NCBI GenBank assembly: GCA_035939775.1
Contig: DASZFO010000052.1
Coordinates: forward strand, 1 to 35,095
DNA: 35,095 nucleotides
Direction of reading: 5' to 3'
Source of the DNA: Pirellulales bacterium
GTDB taxonomy: Bacteria > Planctomycetota > Planctomycetia > Pirellulales > DATAWG01
Shown here: positions 1-8,470 of the stretch, in pieces
How positions within the stretch are numbered: position 1 is the first letter of the stretch
Layout: every line of letters begins with the position of its first letter
Program-made: the position numbers and the translations under genes
The notes under the pieces: generated by a model
The model's database searches: none
What the model was told of the DNA's origin: nothing
What the model saw: the letters and a program-made list of their open reading frames with translations, nothing else

Positions 1-2
1 AA

Positions 3-191
3 CCGGCCACCAAGCTCGTTGCCGCAATCTGTCTCATGATGGTGGTTGGTGTTGATGCCGCTCATGATGCGATCATTGACGCCAGGGCACGCGCAGCGCG
101 ACGATTGCTAGGTAGCATTGATCATGAAGAACGCGTTCAAGCGGTCCGGAGGCAGATGCTTAACGAAATACGGCAGATAGCGGAGCAATAG
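3..191 (+). CDS. 3' end of an unrecognised gene (partial)
   Basis: One frame is open from the window edge to a TAG at 189-191 and reads 62 codons. The peptide has a hydrophobic stretch (KLVAAICLMMVVGVDAA) followed by a charged, probably helical tail rich in Arg and Gln that ends EIRQIAEQ. The start lies outside the window, so family and length cannot be judged. The next gene starts 185 bp downstream on the same strand, with an inverted repeat between. It could be chance coding, because 62 codons is short for GC-rich DNA, but the frame is too short to have been tested by its length alone. Confidence 0.4.
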   Translation, partial: PATKLVAAICLMMVVGVDAAHDAIIDARARAARRLLGSIDHEERVQAVRRQMLNEIRQIAEQ

Positions 192-269
192 TTCATCCAG
201 ACGCACCGCGGCACCCAGGGCAAACCGAAATGGTCGGCGCCGAAAGCGCAGGCCACGCCGATCTGGACT

Positions 270-298
270 CTTTCAGTCCAACGCGTGCCGACTGAAAG
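270..298. promoter_or_regulatory. Perfect 9-bp inverted repeat upstream of the ycjX-like gene
   Basis: CTTTCAGTC (270-278) and GACTGAAAG (290-298) are exact reverse complements separated by 11 nt. The repeat lies about 80 nt after the preceding stop and about 78 nt before the GTG start of the YcjX-like gene. There is no T-tract, so an operator or RNA hairpin is as likely as a terminator. Function is inference only. Confidence 0.35.
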
Positions 299-375
299 CG
301 TTGCGAAACCAGCTCGGCGTGGTAAAAAGTGGAGGGAACGCGACAAATTAGCCGTGTAAACGGGAGGGTGCTGAA

Positions 376-1779
376 GTGGTTCGTCAGAGAAGGATCCGCG
401 TCGGCGTGATCGGCATGTACCGGTCCGGCAAGACCGTCCTTCTGACATCCCTGATCAATCACCTCCTCAACCATCATCCGGATCGGCTGACGCTGGGAGA
501 CGGGCAGGTCGAGCTGGGCTGCCTCAAATCCGACCTGCCGCCAGCCGACGCAGGGTTCGCCAAGTTCGAGTACGGCTACTACCGTAGCCGGCTCGGGAAC
601 CGGGTCTGGCCGGACAAGACGCTGGCCTGCTCTCAATACCGCTGCCGCCTCCTGGTGAAGAGGTCTGAAAAGCGGCACGAGCAGATTGAACTGACGCTCA
701 CCGACATGGCCGGCGAACGACTGGCCGACCTATCCATGGCCGACCAGACCTACGAGCAGTGGTCCGACAGCATCCTGGAACTGTTCGGCCACCTGGAATA
801 CCAGTCGGCTGCCGGCGAGTATTTGGCGCTCGCCGAGCGGCCCGGAGTGTCGGCCGATGCGGTCGTCGCCACCTACCGCCGCGTATTGGCGCGGCTCATT
901 CATTCCTTCCTCCCTCTCGTCAGCCCCTCCGCGTTCCTGGTCGACGCCAACAGCAAACACTGCGATGTGCTAGATGTCGACAGCTTAGCAGCCACTCGCC
1001 TGTCCGGTCTGGATGAGGCTCGACAATTCGCGACTCTCCCGAAGCCGGTCCGGGAGCGCGACGTGGAAACCGTCGCTCGGTTTCGCCAGCATTATCGGGA
1101 GTATCGACGCCAGATCGTCGAGCCGCTGGCCCATTGGTTCACGCAGTGCGAGACGTTGCTGGTGGTGACCGATTTGACCATGCTGCTGGCCGGCGGGGTG
1201 GGAATGTACAACGGACAGAAGCAGATGCTTTCCCAGGTCGTCGATTATCTCGCCCCCGGCCGCGGGCCTTTCAACCGCTGGGCCGATCGCATCGTCAGGA
1301 CGGGGAGCTGGGGCCGGTTCAGTGCCGGCGATCTCTTAAAGCTCACCTCCGCCGGACGGCTGCGAATGTCGGGCGTTCGGCGTGTCGCGTTCGTGGCGAC
1401 CAAAGCGGACAAAATCCATGTCGATGACCACGATAAGCTCTTGGGCCTGCTCCACGACATGACGCGGAATCTGGCGGTGCAGGGGCGGTTTACCGGTGGT
1501 TTGAAGGTCGAGGAATTCGTGTGCGCGGCCGTCAAATCGAGCGTGAGCCTACCGGAATACCCGTTCCTAGATGCCCGATTGACGACCGCGTCGCAGAACG
1601 GCGAAGCCGACTTGCAACGATTTGAGACCGCCCAGGTGCCCGAGCATTGGCCGGACAAGTGGGCGGCCGGGGATTTCGTCTTTCCAGACGTCTTCCCTTT
1701 GATGCCATCGAACCGCGATCTGCCTCCCCGGCACATCGGGTTGGATCGGGTTGTCAACTATGTCCTGGCGGGCCAATAG
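376..1779 (+). CDS. ycjX: YcjX-like P-loop NTPase (DUF463 family)
   Basis: The protein has 467 residues, typical of the YcjX/DUF463 family of stress-linked GTPase-like P-loop proteins. A Walker A motif, GMYRSGKT, is at residues 13-20. A family-type segment AGERLADLSMADQTYEQW follows near residue 115, and LVVTDLTMLLAGG lies near 260. The guanine-specificity-like TKAD is at residues 342-345. The start is GTG 376, preceded by GGGAGGG with about 8 nt spacing, and the Walker motif falls at the expected distance from it. A DUF697/YcjF-like membrane protein follows 97 bp downstream, the same partner as in the proteobacterial psp-linked ycjXF pair, which supports the family call. No signal peptide is present, so a cytoplasmic or membrane-associated role is likely. 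The substrate is unknown. Confidence 0.85.
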   Translation: MVRQRRIRVGVIGMYRSGKTVLLTSLINHLLNHHPDRLTLGDGQVELGCLKSDLPPADAGFAKFEYGYYRSRLGNRVWPDKTLACSQYRCRLLVKRSEKRHEQIELTLTDMAGERLADLSMADQTYEQWSDSILELFGHLEYQSAAGEYLALAERPGVSADAVVATYRRVLARLIHSFLPLVSPSAFLVDANSKHCDVLDVDSLAATRLSGLDEARQFATLPKPVRERDVETVARFRQHYREYRRQIVEPLAHWFTQCETLLVVTDLTMLLAGGVGMYNGQKQMLSQVVDYLAPGRGPFNRWADRIVRTGSWGRFSAGDLLKLTSAGRLRMSGVRRVAFVATKADKIHVDDHDKLLGLLHDMTRNLAVQGRFTGGLKVEEFVCAAVKSSVSLPEYPFLDARLTTASQNGEADLQRFETAQVPEHWPDKWAAGDFVFPDVFPLMPSNRDLPPRHIGLDRVVNYVLAGQ

Positions 1780-1876
1780 TCGTCATTTGGAGCGCAAGCG
1801 GCGAAATCGCACACATGAATTGCCGCCGTTTGTCCCATCCATTGCAAACTCCGGGCGCCAATCTTGAGGAATTCAA

Positions 1877-3184
1877 ATGAGCGATCATCCTGAAAGTATC
1901 CAGGGTTCGACCCGATCGACGCCGTTAGTTCTCGGAGATCCGAATTCCGGTAAGAGTCCGTTCGAGGCAAGCGAGAAAGAGAAGTCATCGGCGTTGACAG
2001 ATGCCGGACAAGTTGACGCGGGAACCAGCCAGCGCCGGAGCTATCGGCAATCCCTGGGCGTTCCACCGCAGACGGCGACTGTTTTCGAGACGGTTCCACG
2101 AGCGGATAGCCGGTTGACCGAAGCCTGGGATCGGCCGCTTTCCGACGACGATGAAAGCGAAACAGCCCTCGAATCGAACTCTTGGGGCCAGCCGCTGCTC
2201 CGCCCTAGTGTGATCGCCATTCTGCTTTTGCTCGGCAGTCTTGTATCGCTATTTGTCCTCAGCCAGGTCCTGCTGTTGATCACTCAGTTGTCCCAATTGC
2301 CGGGCTGGGTTCGCCCACTCGGCTACGCGGGAGCCGCGGTATTGTGCGGCCTGACGGTTTACGCAATGGTCCGCGTCGGCCTTTGCTACTTCAGTCTCCG
2401 GGCGACCGAGCGGATTTCGCTGCGGTCGCTTGGCGCGCTGCGGCAGCGGGCGCGCCTCCGCTCCGCTGCAATCAAGCGCATTCGCGAGGCGCGGCAAAGC
2501 TTAGCCGAGTTGCTCGACAAGTATCCGATGTCCAACTGGTCAGAGGTCAAGCAACTCAAGAAGTTGGGCATGACTCCTCAAGAGATCAAGAGCCTCGCCC
2601 AGTATCGACAACGGCTCCTGGCCGACACGGGCGGAGCGAGCGAGGGGTGGATGGAGAATTTCAACCGGCAGTTTTTGCAACTCTTGGACGTAATAGCCGA
2701 TCGCCGGATCAAGCTGTATGCCAAGCGATCGGGGATCACAACGGGAGCTGCCCACCGCGGATCCATCGACACGATCATCGTCGCGATGAATGCTTATCTG
2801 ATGGTCGGCGATCTGTGCCGGATCTACAACGTGCGGGCCGGCGCCTGGGGGACAGCGCGGATCCTGGGCCATATTTTCTTCAACACGTTTGCCGCTAGTC
2901 ACGTCGATCAATTGTCGGACGTCGCTGCCGATCATGCTGCCAACGTCATGTCGCAACACGCGGACCATTTGGAGCCTGTAGCCGGCGCCGTCGGGGGCGC
3001 GGTCGGCGGAGCGGTCGGCGGAGCGGTCGGCCACATTCCAGGGGCGCTGGTCGGCGCCAAGGTTGCGTCCAAAGTGGCGTCCCGATTCATCAGCGGCGGG
3101 GTGAATGCGATTTTGTTGTATCGGCTCGGAAGGGCGGCCGTGCGGCAATTACGCCCGTTACAGGAGCGGCCGGGGGCGACATGA
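1877..3184 (+). CDS. ycjF: YcjF-like membrane protein (DUF697)
   Basis: The protein has 435 residues. An N-terminal soluble region of about 110 residues is low-complexity and charged. Two strongly hydrophobic segments follow (about 112-137 and 145-170, including LLLLGSLVSLFVLSQVLLL). A C-terminal DUF697-type domain contains the segment MNAYLMVGDLCRIYNVRAG, then a glycine/alanine-rich hydrophobic stretch. At DNA level that stretch holds about three tandem 12-bp units of GCGGTCGGCGGA around 2991-3030, read as GGAV repeats. TTGAGGA lies 6-7 nt before ATG 1877. It is co-oriented with the YcjX-like gene and probably co-transcribed. In proteobacteria YcjF is the inner-membrane partner of YcjX, and the same arrangement here suggests a conserved pair. 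The glycine repeat is specific to this copy as far as I can tell. Confidence 0.75.
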   Translation: MSDHPESIQGSTRSTPLVLGDPNSGKSPFEASEKEKSSALTDAGQVDAGTSQRRSYRQSLGVPPQTATVFETVPRADSRLTEAWDRPLSDDDESETALESNSWGQPLLRPSVIAILLLLGSLVSLFVLSQVLLLITQLSQLPGWVRPLGYAGAAVLCGLTVYAMVRVGLCYFSLRATERISLRSLGALRQRARLRSAAIKRIREARQSLAELLDKYPMSNWSEVKQLKKLGMTPQEIKSLAQYRQRLLADTGGASEGWMENFNRQFLQLLDVIADRRIKLYAKRSGITTGAAHRGSIDTIIVAMNAYLMVGDLCRIYNVRAGAWGTARILGHIFFNTFAASHVDQLSDVAADHAANVMSQHADHLEPVAGAVGGAVGGAVGGAVGHIPGALVGAKVASKVASRFISGGVNAILLYRLGRAAVRQLRPLQERPGAT

Positions 3185-3705
3185 TCTGTGAGAACGAAAC
3201 GACCAGAATCTAGTAGTCGTCCCGCAGGATGCCTCTTTCATCCTCGAAGGCACGGCCGCACCAGTCGTCGTATCTCACTTGTGAGAAGTGACTTGTGCCA
3301 AGTTCATCGGAATGATTGAAATCCGCTTAGTTGTGTCCACCACTATGCCGGATTCAATCTTTCGCTGAACTTCATCGCAGTATTCTTATTCCCTCAAACC
3401 GTCATTCGGCTGGCGGAGTTCGGCGCGGCGGTCGATCCAACCGAAGCGTCCGGGAGGAAGACCTCAACCTGCTTCGGTGTTGCGGACCGCCGCGTCCAAT
3501 GAAACCTCGTTTCGCGACCTCGGTGGTTTCGACCGACGCGCCGAATTGCCGGGAAAACCCACCCTCGGGCGTGAACACCGACGTGATCAGAGGCAGCAGC
3601 GTAATCCGTTCGGGCGATGGGACCGAAACGTTCTGAATTCGGATTGTTAGGCGCGTCGATCGAGCAGATTGACAGGCTACGGAGCCGGGGCCGGCATTGT
3701 TATAC
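3185..3705. other. Gene-poor intergenic stretch
   Basis: I see no convincing gene. A 101-codon open frame at 3331-3636 (+) has a low-complexity Arg/Pro/Ser composition and no family resemblance. A 6-bp hairpin (AGGATG 3226-3231 with CATCCT 3239-3244) sits 42 nt after the DUF697 stop and could help end transcription, though it lacks a T-tract. A single arm resembling the dispersed repeat (CGGTCGATCCAACCGAAGC) starts at 3429, and a fuller degenerate copy follows at 3483-3540. Confidence 0.6.
3483..3540 (+). repeat. Degenerate copy of the 51-bp dispersed repeat
   Basis: The segment GTTTCGCGACCTCGGT followed by CGACCGACGC matches the right half of the element seen nearly intact at 13576 and 21547 (GTTTCGCAACCTCGGT then CGACCGACGC). 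Substitutions fall in the middle of the right hairpin. The left half is only weakly recognisable, as GCGGACCGCCGCGTCC. It lies beside a decayed gene, like two of the other copies. Confidence 0.5.
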
Positions 3706-4513
3706 TTAAGATTGAATAATCCGCTTCGTGCGGGCCGCCGCAAAACGAACCGCGGAGGCCGTGATCGCGCGTACCAGGTATTTCACGTCGTAACTGTGCA
3801 GCACAAACTGCTGCGAAAGCTCGTCAAACAATTCGGGCTGCGACGGCGGACCGGCCGTGTCGAGATGATCGACCGGACTGACCAGGCCGCGGCCAAAGAA
3901 ATAAACCTACAACCGATTCACCGCGGCCTGGGCGAACCACGGATTGGGGGAGCTGGTGATCCATTTGGCCAGCACCGTCCGCTAAGTCACCCCAGGCTGG
4001 TTAGCCGGCGCGGCGCCGTCAAGGAATTGCGGCTTGACGACATATTTTCGTCTCGGGGATGAGGAGGCTGTCGTCTTCCAGGGCGGCGATTGGCGTCGCG
4101 GCGGACGAAGCAGGATCAGCCGCTTCGTCTTGCATGTCCTTCAAGAACGCGGCGTACTGCCAGAACTGTTGCCGCTTCCAACTGGCGAACGGATGGTCGT
4201 GACACTGGGCGCATTGCAATTGAATGCCCAGAAAGACTCGCGATGTGCTAGCCGCCAACAACTCGGGTTTGAATTCGGCCGCCTGGAAAAACGCGGCCGC
4301 GCTAGGCTCGCTGGCATCGGTCTGGGCCGCGTGGACTTGCGCCGTGATTAATTCGCGGGCGATTTCGTCGTAGGGCATGTTGACCGCGAAGCGCAGCCGC
4401 AACCAGTTTTCCAGCGCCGCGGTTTTGTACCGCAACAGCGGAAATACACAAATCTTTCCCGGACGGGGGAGTCTTGTTGCAAACCAAACGAACAGTAGCT
4501 TAGGATGGTTCAA
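3706..4513 (-). pseudogene. Decayed DUF1549/DUF1553 (planctomycete cytochrome-type) gene
   Basis: Reading the - strand from about 4430, the segment ENWLRLRFAVNMPYDEIARE and then SRVFLGIQLQCAQCHDHPF (with a haem-type CxxCH) are typical of DUF1549. Around 4030 the frame shifts by one: the first frame stops at 4019-4021, while the continuing frame gives KPQFLDGAAPANQPGVT. Two further TAG codons interrupt it (3982-3984 and 3907-3909) before and inside the DUF1553 part, whose relics include WITSSPNPWFAQAAVNRL and FFGRGLVSPVDHLDTAGPPS. The second TAG replaces the Trp usually found in the family's NR(V/L)W motif. Homology fades near 3770 and the N-terminus is missing, so both ends are truncated. The intact family is usually 700 residues or more. 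It is a dead gene. Confidence 0.85.
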
Positions 4514-4669
4514 ATACGGGGCCGATTAGCCCTTTTGGCGGGCCGAACGGGTTGTGGATTCCAGTCAGCCTCGAAGCGGATCTTCGTAAAACCCACGGTC
4601 TGTGCGTCTAATACGGGGACCGATTGCTGCCGGCTTGTACGATCGATCGACCATAGGGGGTCTGAAGTC

Positions 4670-6769
4670 ATGCGCAGGCTGTCAATCAACTTTTTGGCCG
4701 TAGGCACGGCGGCGGGCGGCTTCATGCTTGCGCTTGGAGCCCAAATGGCTTGGGGGCAGGTGCTTAACACAAATGCCGTCGCCAGCGACTCGCCGTCACC
4801 CAACGACCTCAATCAGCCCTTTCTGCTCCCTTCCGTCCCCAGCGACGTGGTGGAATCGATCGACGATTACCGCCGCTATTGCCAGCGCCAATATTGGGAG
4901 AAGGCTTTCGAACAACTGGATAAGTTGAGTTCGGCCAAATCAACCGGCTTGGTGCACGACAAGGATGGCGTGATGATTCCGCCCGCTCTGTTGTTGGCGC
5001 GGTTGATTTTGGACCTGCCCGAGGACGGCAAGAACGCCTTCCGGCTATTTTACGATGCCGATGCCAAAAGTCTGCTGGAACAGGCGCAGGGGAAAGACGA
5101 GGAAGGAAAGCTAGCCAAGGTCGCCACGCAGTTTCTCTTCACGGCCTCCGGCGATCTGGCCGCCGACCGTTGGGGAGATTTGCTGTTTGAGCGCGGTGAT
5201 TTTTCGCGCGCAATCGGCGCCTGGCGCAGCATTTTAAGGAACCATCCGGATAGCGGCATTCCGCAGCCGCAATTGCTGGTAAAGGTTGCCGTCGCCGCGG
5301 CACGCGATGGCCATTGGCCGGAGTTTCAGGAAATCAAACAGCAAATTCACGAGCGTCAGTCGGAGGCCAGCGTGACCGTGGGCGGCCAAAGCGTGCGGGC
5401 CATCGATTATTTGGAAAAGCTGTCCGCGTCTGGCCCAGCCCAAACGACGGCGGTTGGCGCGGCCCAGTCGGCCGCCAAGGTGCGACTGTCGCCCGACGCC
5501 AAGCCACTATGGCAATTCCGCTGGTTCGCACAGATTAATCCCATTTTGGGTAATCGAGAGGGCTTGGCCTTGTACGACCAGAGGTACGGCCGGCAGTTTG
5601 CCTCCAATTTTGTGCCCCCCGTCGCGATCGACGACGCGCGAGTCTACTCGGACTTCGTCGGCTATGACATCGGCATCAATCTGCAGTCCGGAAAGCTTGC
5701 CTGGCGCAGCGGGCGGTTTTACGATCTGATGAAAAACGACAATGGCCAAAACCAAATCAACCAGGGGCGCAATCTGCTGCTGGAACAATCCGGAATCATT
5801 TGCACTAAAGACCGCGTCTGGTCGGTGGCGCACGACACAACCAATCAAAACAACGGCGAAAGCCATTATTACCTGATCGCGCGCGACGTCGCGACCGGCA
5901 AGGAATCGTTCAACAGCAAAACGGCCTCTGGCGTTCGCGATTGGACCATGACCGGCACGCCCATCGCCGACGACAGCCACATTTATTTGGGAGCTTTCAA
6001 GCCGAATCAGCCCAGCGACGTGTATGCCCTCTGCTTGAACGCCGCGGATGGCAAGCTGATGTGGAACGCAAAAATCGGCAGTTACAAAAACGATCCCAGG
6101 CAGCTTTATTACAACGCGACGGTGCGCTCGACCGTGCCGTCGCTGTTGCTGTCGGGCGGGCGGCTGTATTTCGACACGCAGGCCGGCAGTTTCGTGCAAA
6201 TTAACCCGGCCGCCGGCGAGATTGTTTGGGGGCTGAACTATGATTCGGAAATGCCCACCAGCGATCGCGATTACGGCCAAGCGCCCGAGCAATGTACCGT
6301 CAGTGCCCCGATGCTGGCCGGCGGCGTGCTGTATTTCAAGGGAATGCGCTCGCGCCGACTGTATGCGGTCGATCCGAATGGTCCCAAAATTCTGTGGAGG
6401 AGGCCGGTTTCGGTGGGGTCGGTGCTGGTCGGGGTGGATCGCGAACGGATTTATATGGGCGGTGCGGAGATCATGGCCTATGACCTGAAAACGAAGCAAC
6501 TGCTGTGGTCCAAACCGGTGCCAATGGGCACCGGCTGGATTCATCCACTCTTGACCGACGACCGGATTTACGAGTTTACGCCGCGCGGCATTTACGAAAT
6601 CGAAAAAACCACCGGCGAAGTCGTGCAAATATTCCGCGGCATCGATATGGATTCGCTTGGCGGAAGCCTGCTCTTGACGCCGCGCGCGATCGTGGCGGTC
6701 TCGAATTTGGCGATCACCGCGTACCCGCTGGAGAGCACTGACGGCGCCGCGAAAGAGCAATCGGAATAG
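4670..6769 (+). CDS. Secreted PQQ-type beta-propeller protein with TPR-like N-terminal region
   Basis: From ATG 4670 the protein has 699 residues. I chose this start over an in-frame one 165 bp upstream because it is preceded by a GGGGG run and is directly followed by a signal peptide (MRRLSINFLAVG..., cleavage near AWGQ). An all-helical, TPR-like region spans roughly residues 50-260 (AFEQLDKL, SRAIGAWRSILRNHPDSG). The remainder is a PQQ/pyrrolo-quinoline-like propeller with blade motifs such as LQSGKLAWRSG, ADGKLMWNAKIG, PAAGEIVWGLN and LKTKQLLWSKPVP. Such propellers are binding scaffolds, and I see no dehydrogenase active site. It is first in a + strand run of exported proteins and is likely periplasmic. 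Its ligand is unknown. Confidence 0.75.
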   Translation: MRRLSINFLAVGTAAGGFMLALGAQMAWGQVLNTNAVASDSPSPNDLNQPFLLPSVPSDVVESIDDYRRYCQRQYWEKAFEQLDKLSSAKSTGLVHDKDGVMIPPALLLARLILDLPEDGKNAFRLFYDADAKSLLEQAQGKDEEGKLAKVATQFLFTASGDLAADRWGDLLFERGDFSRAIGAWRSILRNHPDSGIPQPQLLVKVAVAAARDGHWPEFQEIKQQIHERQSEASVTVGGQSVRAIDYLEKLSASGPAQTTAVGAAQSAAKVRLSPDAKPLWQFRWFAQINPILGNREGLALYDQRYGRQFASNFVPPVAIDDARVYSDFVGYDIGINLQSGKLAWRSGRFYDLMKNDNGQNQINQGRNLLLEQSGIICTKDRVWSVAHDTTNQNNGESHYYLIARDVATGKESFNSKTASGVRDWTMTGTPIADDSHIYLGAFKPNQPSDVYALCLNAADGKLMWNAKIGSYKNDPRQLYYNATVRSTVPSLLLSGGRLYFDTQAGSFVQINPAAGEIVWGLNYDSEMPTSDRDYGQAPEQCTVSAPMLAGGVLYFKGMRSRRLYAVDPNGPKILWRRPVSVGSVLVGVDRERIYMGGAEIMAYDLKTKQLLWSKPVPMGTGWIHPLLTDDRIYEFTPRGIYEIEKTTGEVVQIFRGIDMDSLGGSLLLTPRAIVAVSNLAITAYPLESTDGAAKEQSE

Positions 6770-6881
6770 ACCGCGGATGACGCGGATTTACGTGGATCAA
6801 ATGGATGCGTTGAAAGAGCGAAGCCAAATCAATAACATCCATGGTTTCCGTTATTGATCTGCTGGACTGCCCAAAAACTGG

Positions 6882-7240
6882 TTGAATTGTGCCATAAAAT
6901 CGACTACGAGCCCGTTGTTTTCGATTGTCGCTGTGTTCGCGCTTGTTAACGCCGCGGCGGGCGGCGAGGAACCGGGCATTACGGTTTCGGCCACGGGGGA
7001 ATCGACCGCCAAGCCCAATCGCTTGGAAATTGAAATCAAAGGCCAACGGCCGTGGAGGAAACTCCGACAGGGTATGCTGAGAGCTTCGACTACGATGGCC
7101 CGGAGGTGCCCGATTCTGTGCGCGTCGGTAACGCAGCCCTCGATGCGCCGCGACTGGCCTCGCCGACTCTGGCCGAAATCCCCATGCGCCTGAACCTACA
7201 AGTACGATTTAACCTTCAACCCAACGAGGCCACAAAATGA
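6882..7240 (+). pseudogene. Remnant of a second SIMPL-domain gene (N- and C-terminal pieces only)
   Basis: The frame starting at TTG 6882 reads a signal-like peptide (LFSIVAVFALVNAAAGG) and then GITVSATGESTAKPNRLEIE, which closely matches the start of the SIMPL domain in the next gene (GITVTGKGEIVAKPDVVEIK). After about 7047 this frame loses sense. A different frame takes over with VRVGNAALDAPRLASPTLAE and ends IPMRLNLQVRFNLQP, the usual closing strand of SIMPL proteins. The central ~170-200 residues are missing. The C-terminal frame ends in TGA at 7238-7240, overlapping the ATG of the intact SIMPL gene (ATGA), which suggests the two were once translationally coupled paralogues. It is an internally deleted, frameshifted duplicate. 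Confidence 0.7.
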
Positions 7241-8121
7241 AAAGCGTCGTGATTGTTACGATCGCGGCGGCAATGCTGGCCACCCTTGCCACATCGGCCG
7301 GCGCGCAGGTTCTCGTAAATCCAGTCAATCCGACCAGCGGCATCACCGTAACCGGCAAGGGCGAGATTGTCGCCAAGCCCGACGTGGTCGAAATCAAACT
7401 TCGCATCGCTGGCTCGGCGGAGCTGACCGATGACGCCATCGTCAAGCATCGCGACGCGCGCGACCGCGTGCTCAAGGCGTTCGAGGCGCTCAAATTGGAT
7501 AATCTGAAGGCCGACGATTTAAACCTCAACGTCCATTCGGCCACCTCGCGCGAACAAGCCCAAATGATTTTCCGCGGCAATGTGCCCAACACGCCCGCGC
7601 AAATCGAGGTTTCCAGCGCCGTGCGGGTCCGCCTATCGGGGATCGACAAGACGCCTCCCGACGAATTGATGAAGTCCATCGGCAAGCTGCTCGATACGGC
7701 CAAAGACAGCGGGGCGGCGGTGGGACCGTCGGACGAGGAAGTGGCCATGGCTTCTCGTTACGGCCGCACGACGACCAGTACGATGGTCCGCTTCGTGGTC
7801 AGCGCCGCCGAGGCAACGCGCGAACAGGCCTATCAAAAGGCCGTGGACGACGCGCGCCAGCGTGCCGAACGACTGGCCAAGCTCCATTCCTCGAAGCTTG
7901 GTCCCGTATTATCCGTGCAGGAAGCGTTCGTTTCCAGCGATAATATCTCAACCGTCCAGCAGCAGCCCTGGGAACTTCAGCAGCCAGACATTACCCCGCC
8001 CGGGGAAATCAACACCGAGAATATGACCGGCGCGGTATTCCAGGTTAGGCTGTCGGTGCGGTTCGCGATCGATTCGGCGGAAAAGATGGCCGCCCAATCC
8101 TCGACAGGTGCGGAGCGATAA
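7237..8121 (+). CDS. SIMPL (DUF541) domain secreted protein
   Basis: The protein has 294 residues. It begins with a signal peptide (MKSVVIVTIAAAMLATLATS, cleavage near AGAQ) and continues as one SIMPL/DUF541 domain: GITVTGKGEIVAKPDVVEIK at the N-terminus, central helices (QAYQKAVDDARQRAERLAKL) and the final strand VFQVRLSVRFAID. Family members are periplasmic or outer-surface proteins linked to signalling and oxidative stress, with no known catalytic residues. GAGG lies 7 nt before ATG 7237. The gene directly follows a decayed paralogue whose stop overlaps this start. An insertion of about 30 residues (around QPWELQQPDITPPGE) is Pro/Gln-rich. The function here is unassigned beyond the family. 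Confidence 0.85.
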   Translation: MKSVVIVTIAAAMLATLATSAGAQVLVNPVNPTSGITVTGKGEIVAKPDVVEIKLRIAGSAELTDDAIVKHRDARDRVLKAFEALKLDNLKADDLNLNVHSATSREQAQMIFRGNVPNTPAQIEVSSAVRVRLSGIDKTPPDELMKSIGKLLDTAKDSGAAVGPSDEEVAMASRYGRTTTSTMVRFVVSAAEATREQAYQKAVDDARQRAERLAKLHSSKLGPVLSVQEAFVSSDNISTVQQQPWELQQPDITPPGEINTENMTGAVFQVRLSVRFAIDSAEKMAAQSSTGAER

Positions 8122-8138
8122 ACTCGACGCAAGCTCTT

Positions 8139-8462
8139 ATGACCAGAATCATATTGGATTTGTACCTCGCTCCCACGCTCTGCGTGGGAGCGCATTGCTC
8201 AGACGCTCCGCGTCGACGCCCTGGCGGCAGACGATTCGTAGCAATTATTCTGATGGTCTTCGCCGCCGTTTCAGCGCTGGATCGAACAAAACTCCTCCAA
8301 GCCGACGATCTGCCTCCCGCCGCGGATGGCGCGTCGAACGCAGCCAATCCCAAGGCATCCAAGCCGCCGTCCTCACTTCCACTTGCCAATCAGGACAAAG
8401 CCGCCCCAGAGGCGAAACCGTCTGTGGATGCCGCAGCGCAGAAAAGTCCAGCAAAGTCCTAG
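8139..8462 (+). CDS. Doubtful small ORF with signal-like segment and a REP insertion
   Basis: The frame has 107 codons from ATG 8139, and the stop is 8 nt before the next gene. Its N-terminal third is encoded by a GC-rich hairpin repeat (8168-8192) read as LAPTLCVGAHC, a translation often seen when this kind of element sits in an ORF, so that part is probably not protein. The rest begins with a hydrophobic stretch (RFVAIILMVFAAVSAL) and continues as a Pro/Ala/Lys-rich tail. An internal ATG at 8253 would give 69 residues. Either a small secreted protein lost its original start to the repeat, or the frame is chance. Confidence 0.3.
   Translation: MTRIILDLYLAPTLCVGAHCSDAPRRRPGGRRFVAIILMVFAAVSALDRTKLLQADDLPPAADGASNAANPKASKPPSSLPLANQDKAAPEAKPSVDAAAQKSPAKS
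8168..8192. repeat. Perfect 11-bp hairpin repeat (REP-like)
   Basis: CGCTCCCACGC (8168-8178) and GCGTGGGAGCG (8182-8192) are exact reverse complements around a TCT loop. A further GC-rich segment follows (CAGACGCTCCGCGTC). The element lies between the SIMPL and NPCBM genes. It resembles dispersed hairpin repeats known from planctomycete genomes by its translated form APTLCVGAHC. Only one copy is present in the window, so repeat status is partly from prior knowledge. Confidence 0.6.
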
Positions 8463-8470
8463 GTCCACCG

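Noticed and set aside
3331-3636. 101-codon + frame as a gene
   Set aside because: Low-complexity composition, overlaps degenerate repeat DNA, no plausible ribosome binding site or family.
5507-6760. 417-codon open frame on the - strand
   Set aside because: It lies wholly antisense to the PQQ-type propeller gene, is His/Arg/Ala-rich and has no family resemblance; the + frame has clear repeats and a signal peptide.
6770-6881. Segment with AATAAC...GTTATT arms as a terminator after the PQQ gene
   Set aside because: The 6-bp arms enclose a 13-nt loop and there is no T-tract; too weak to call.
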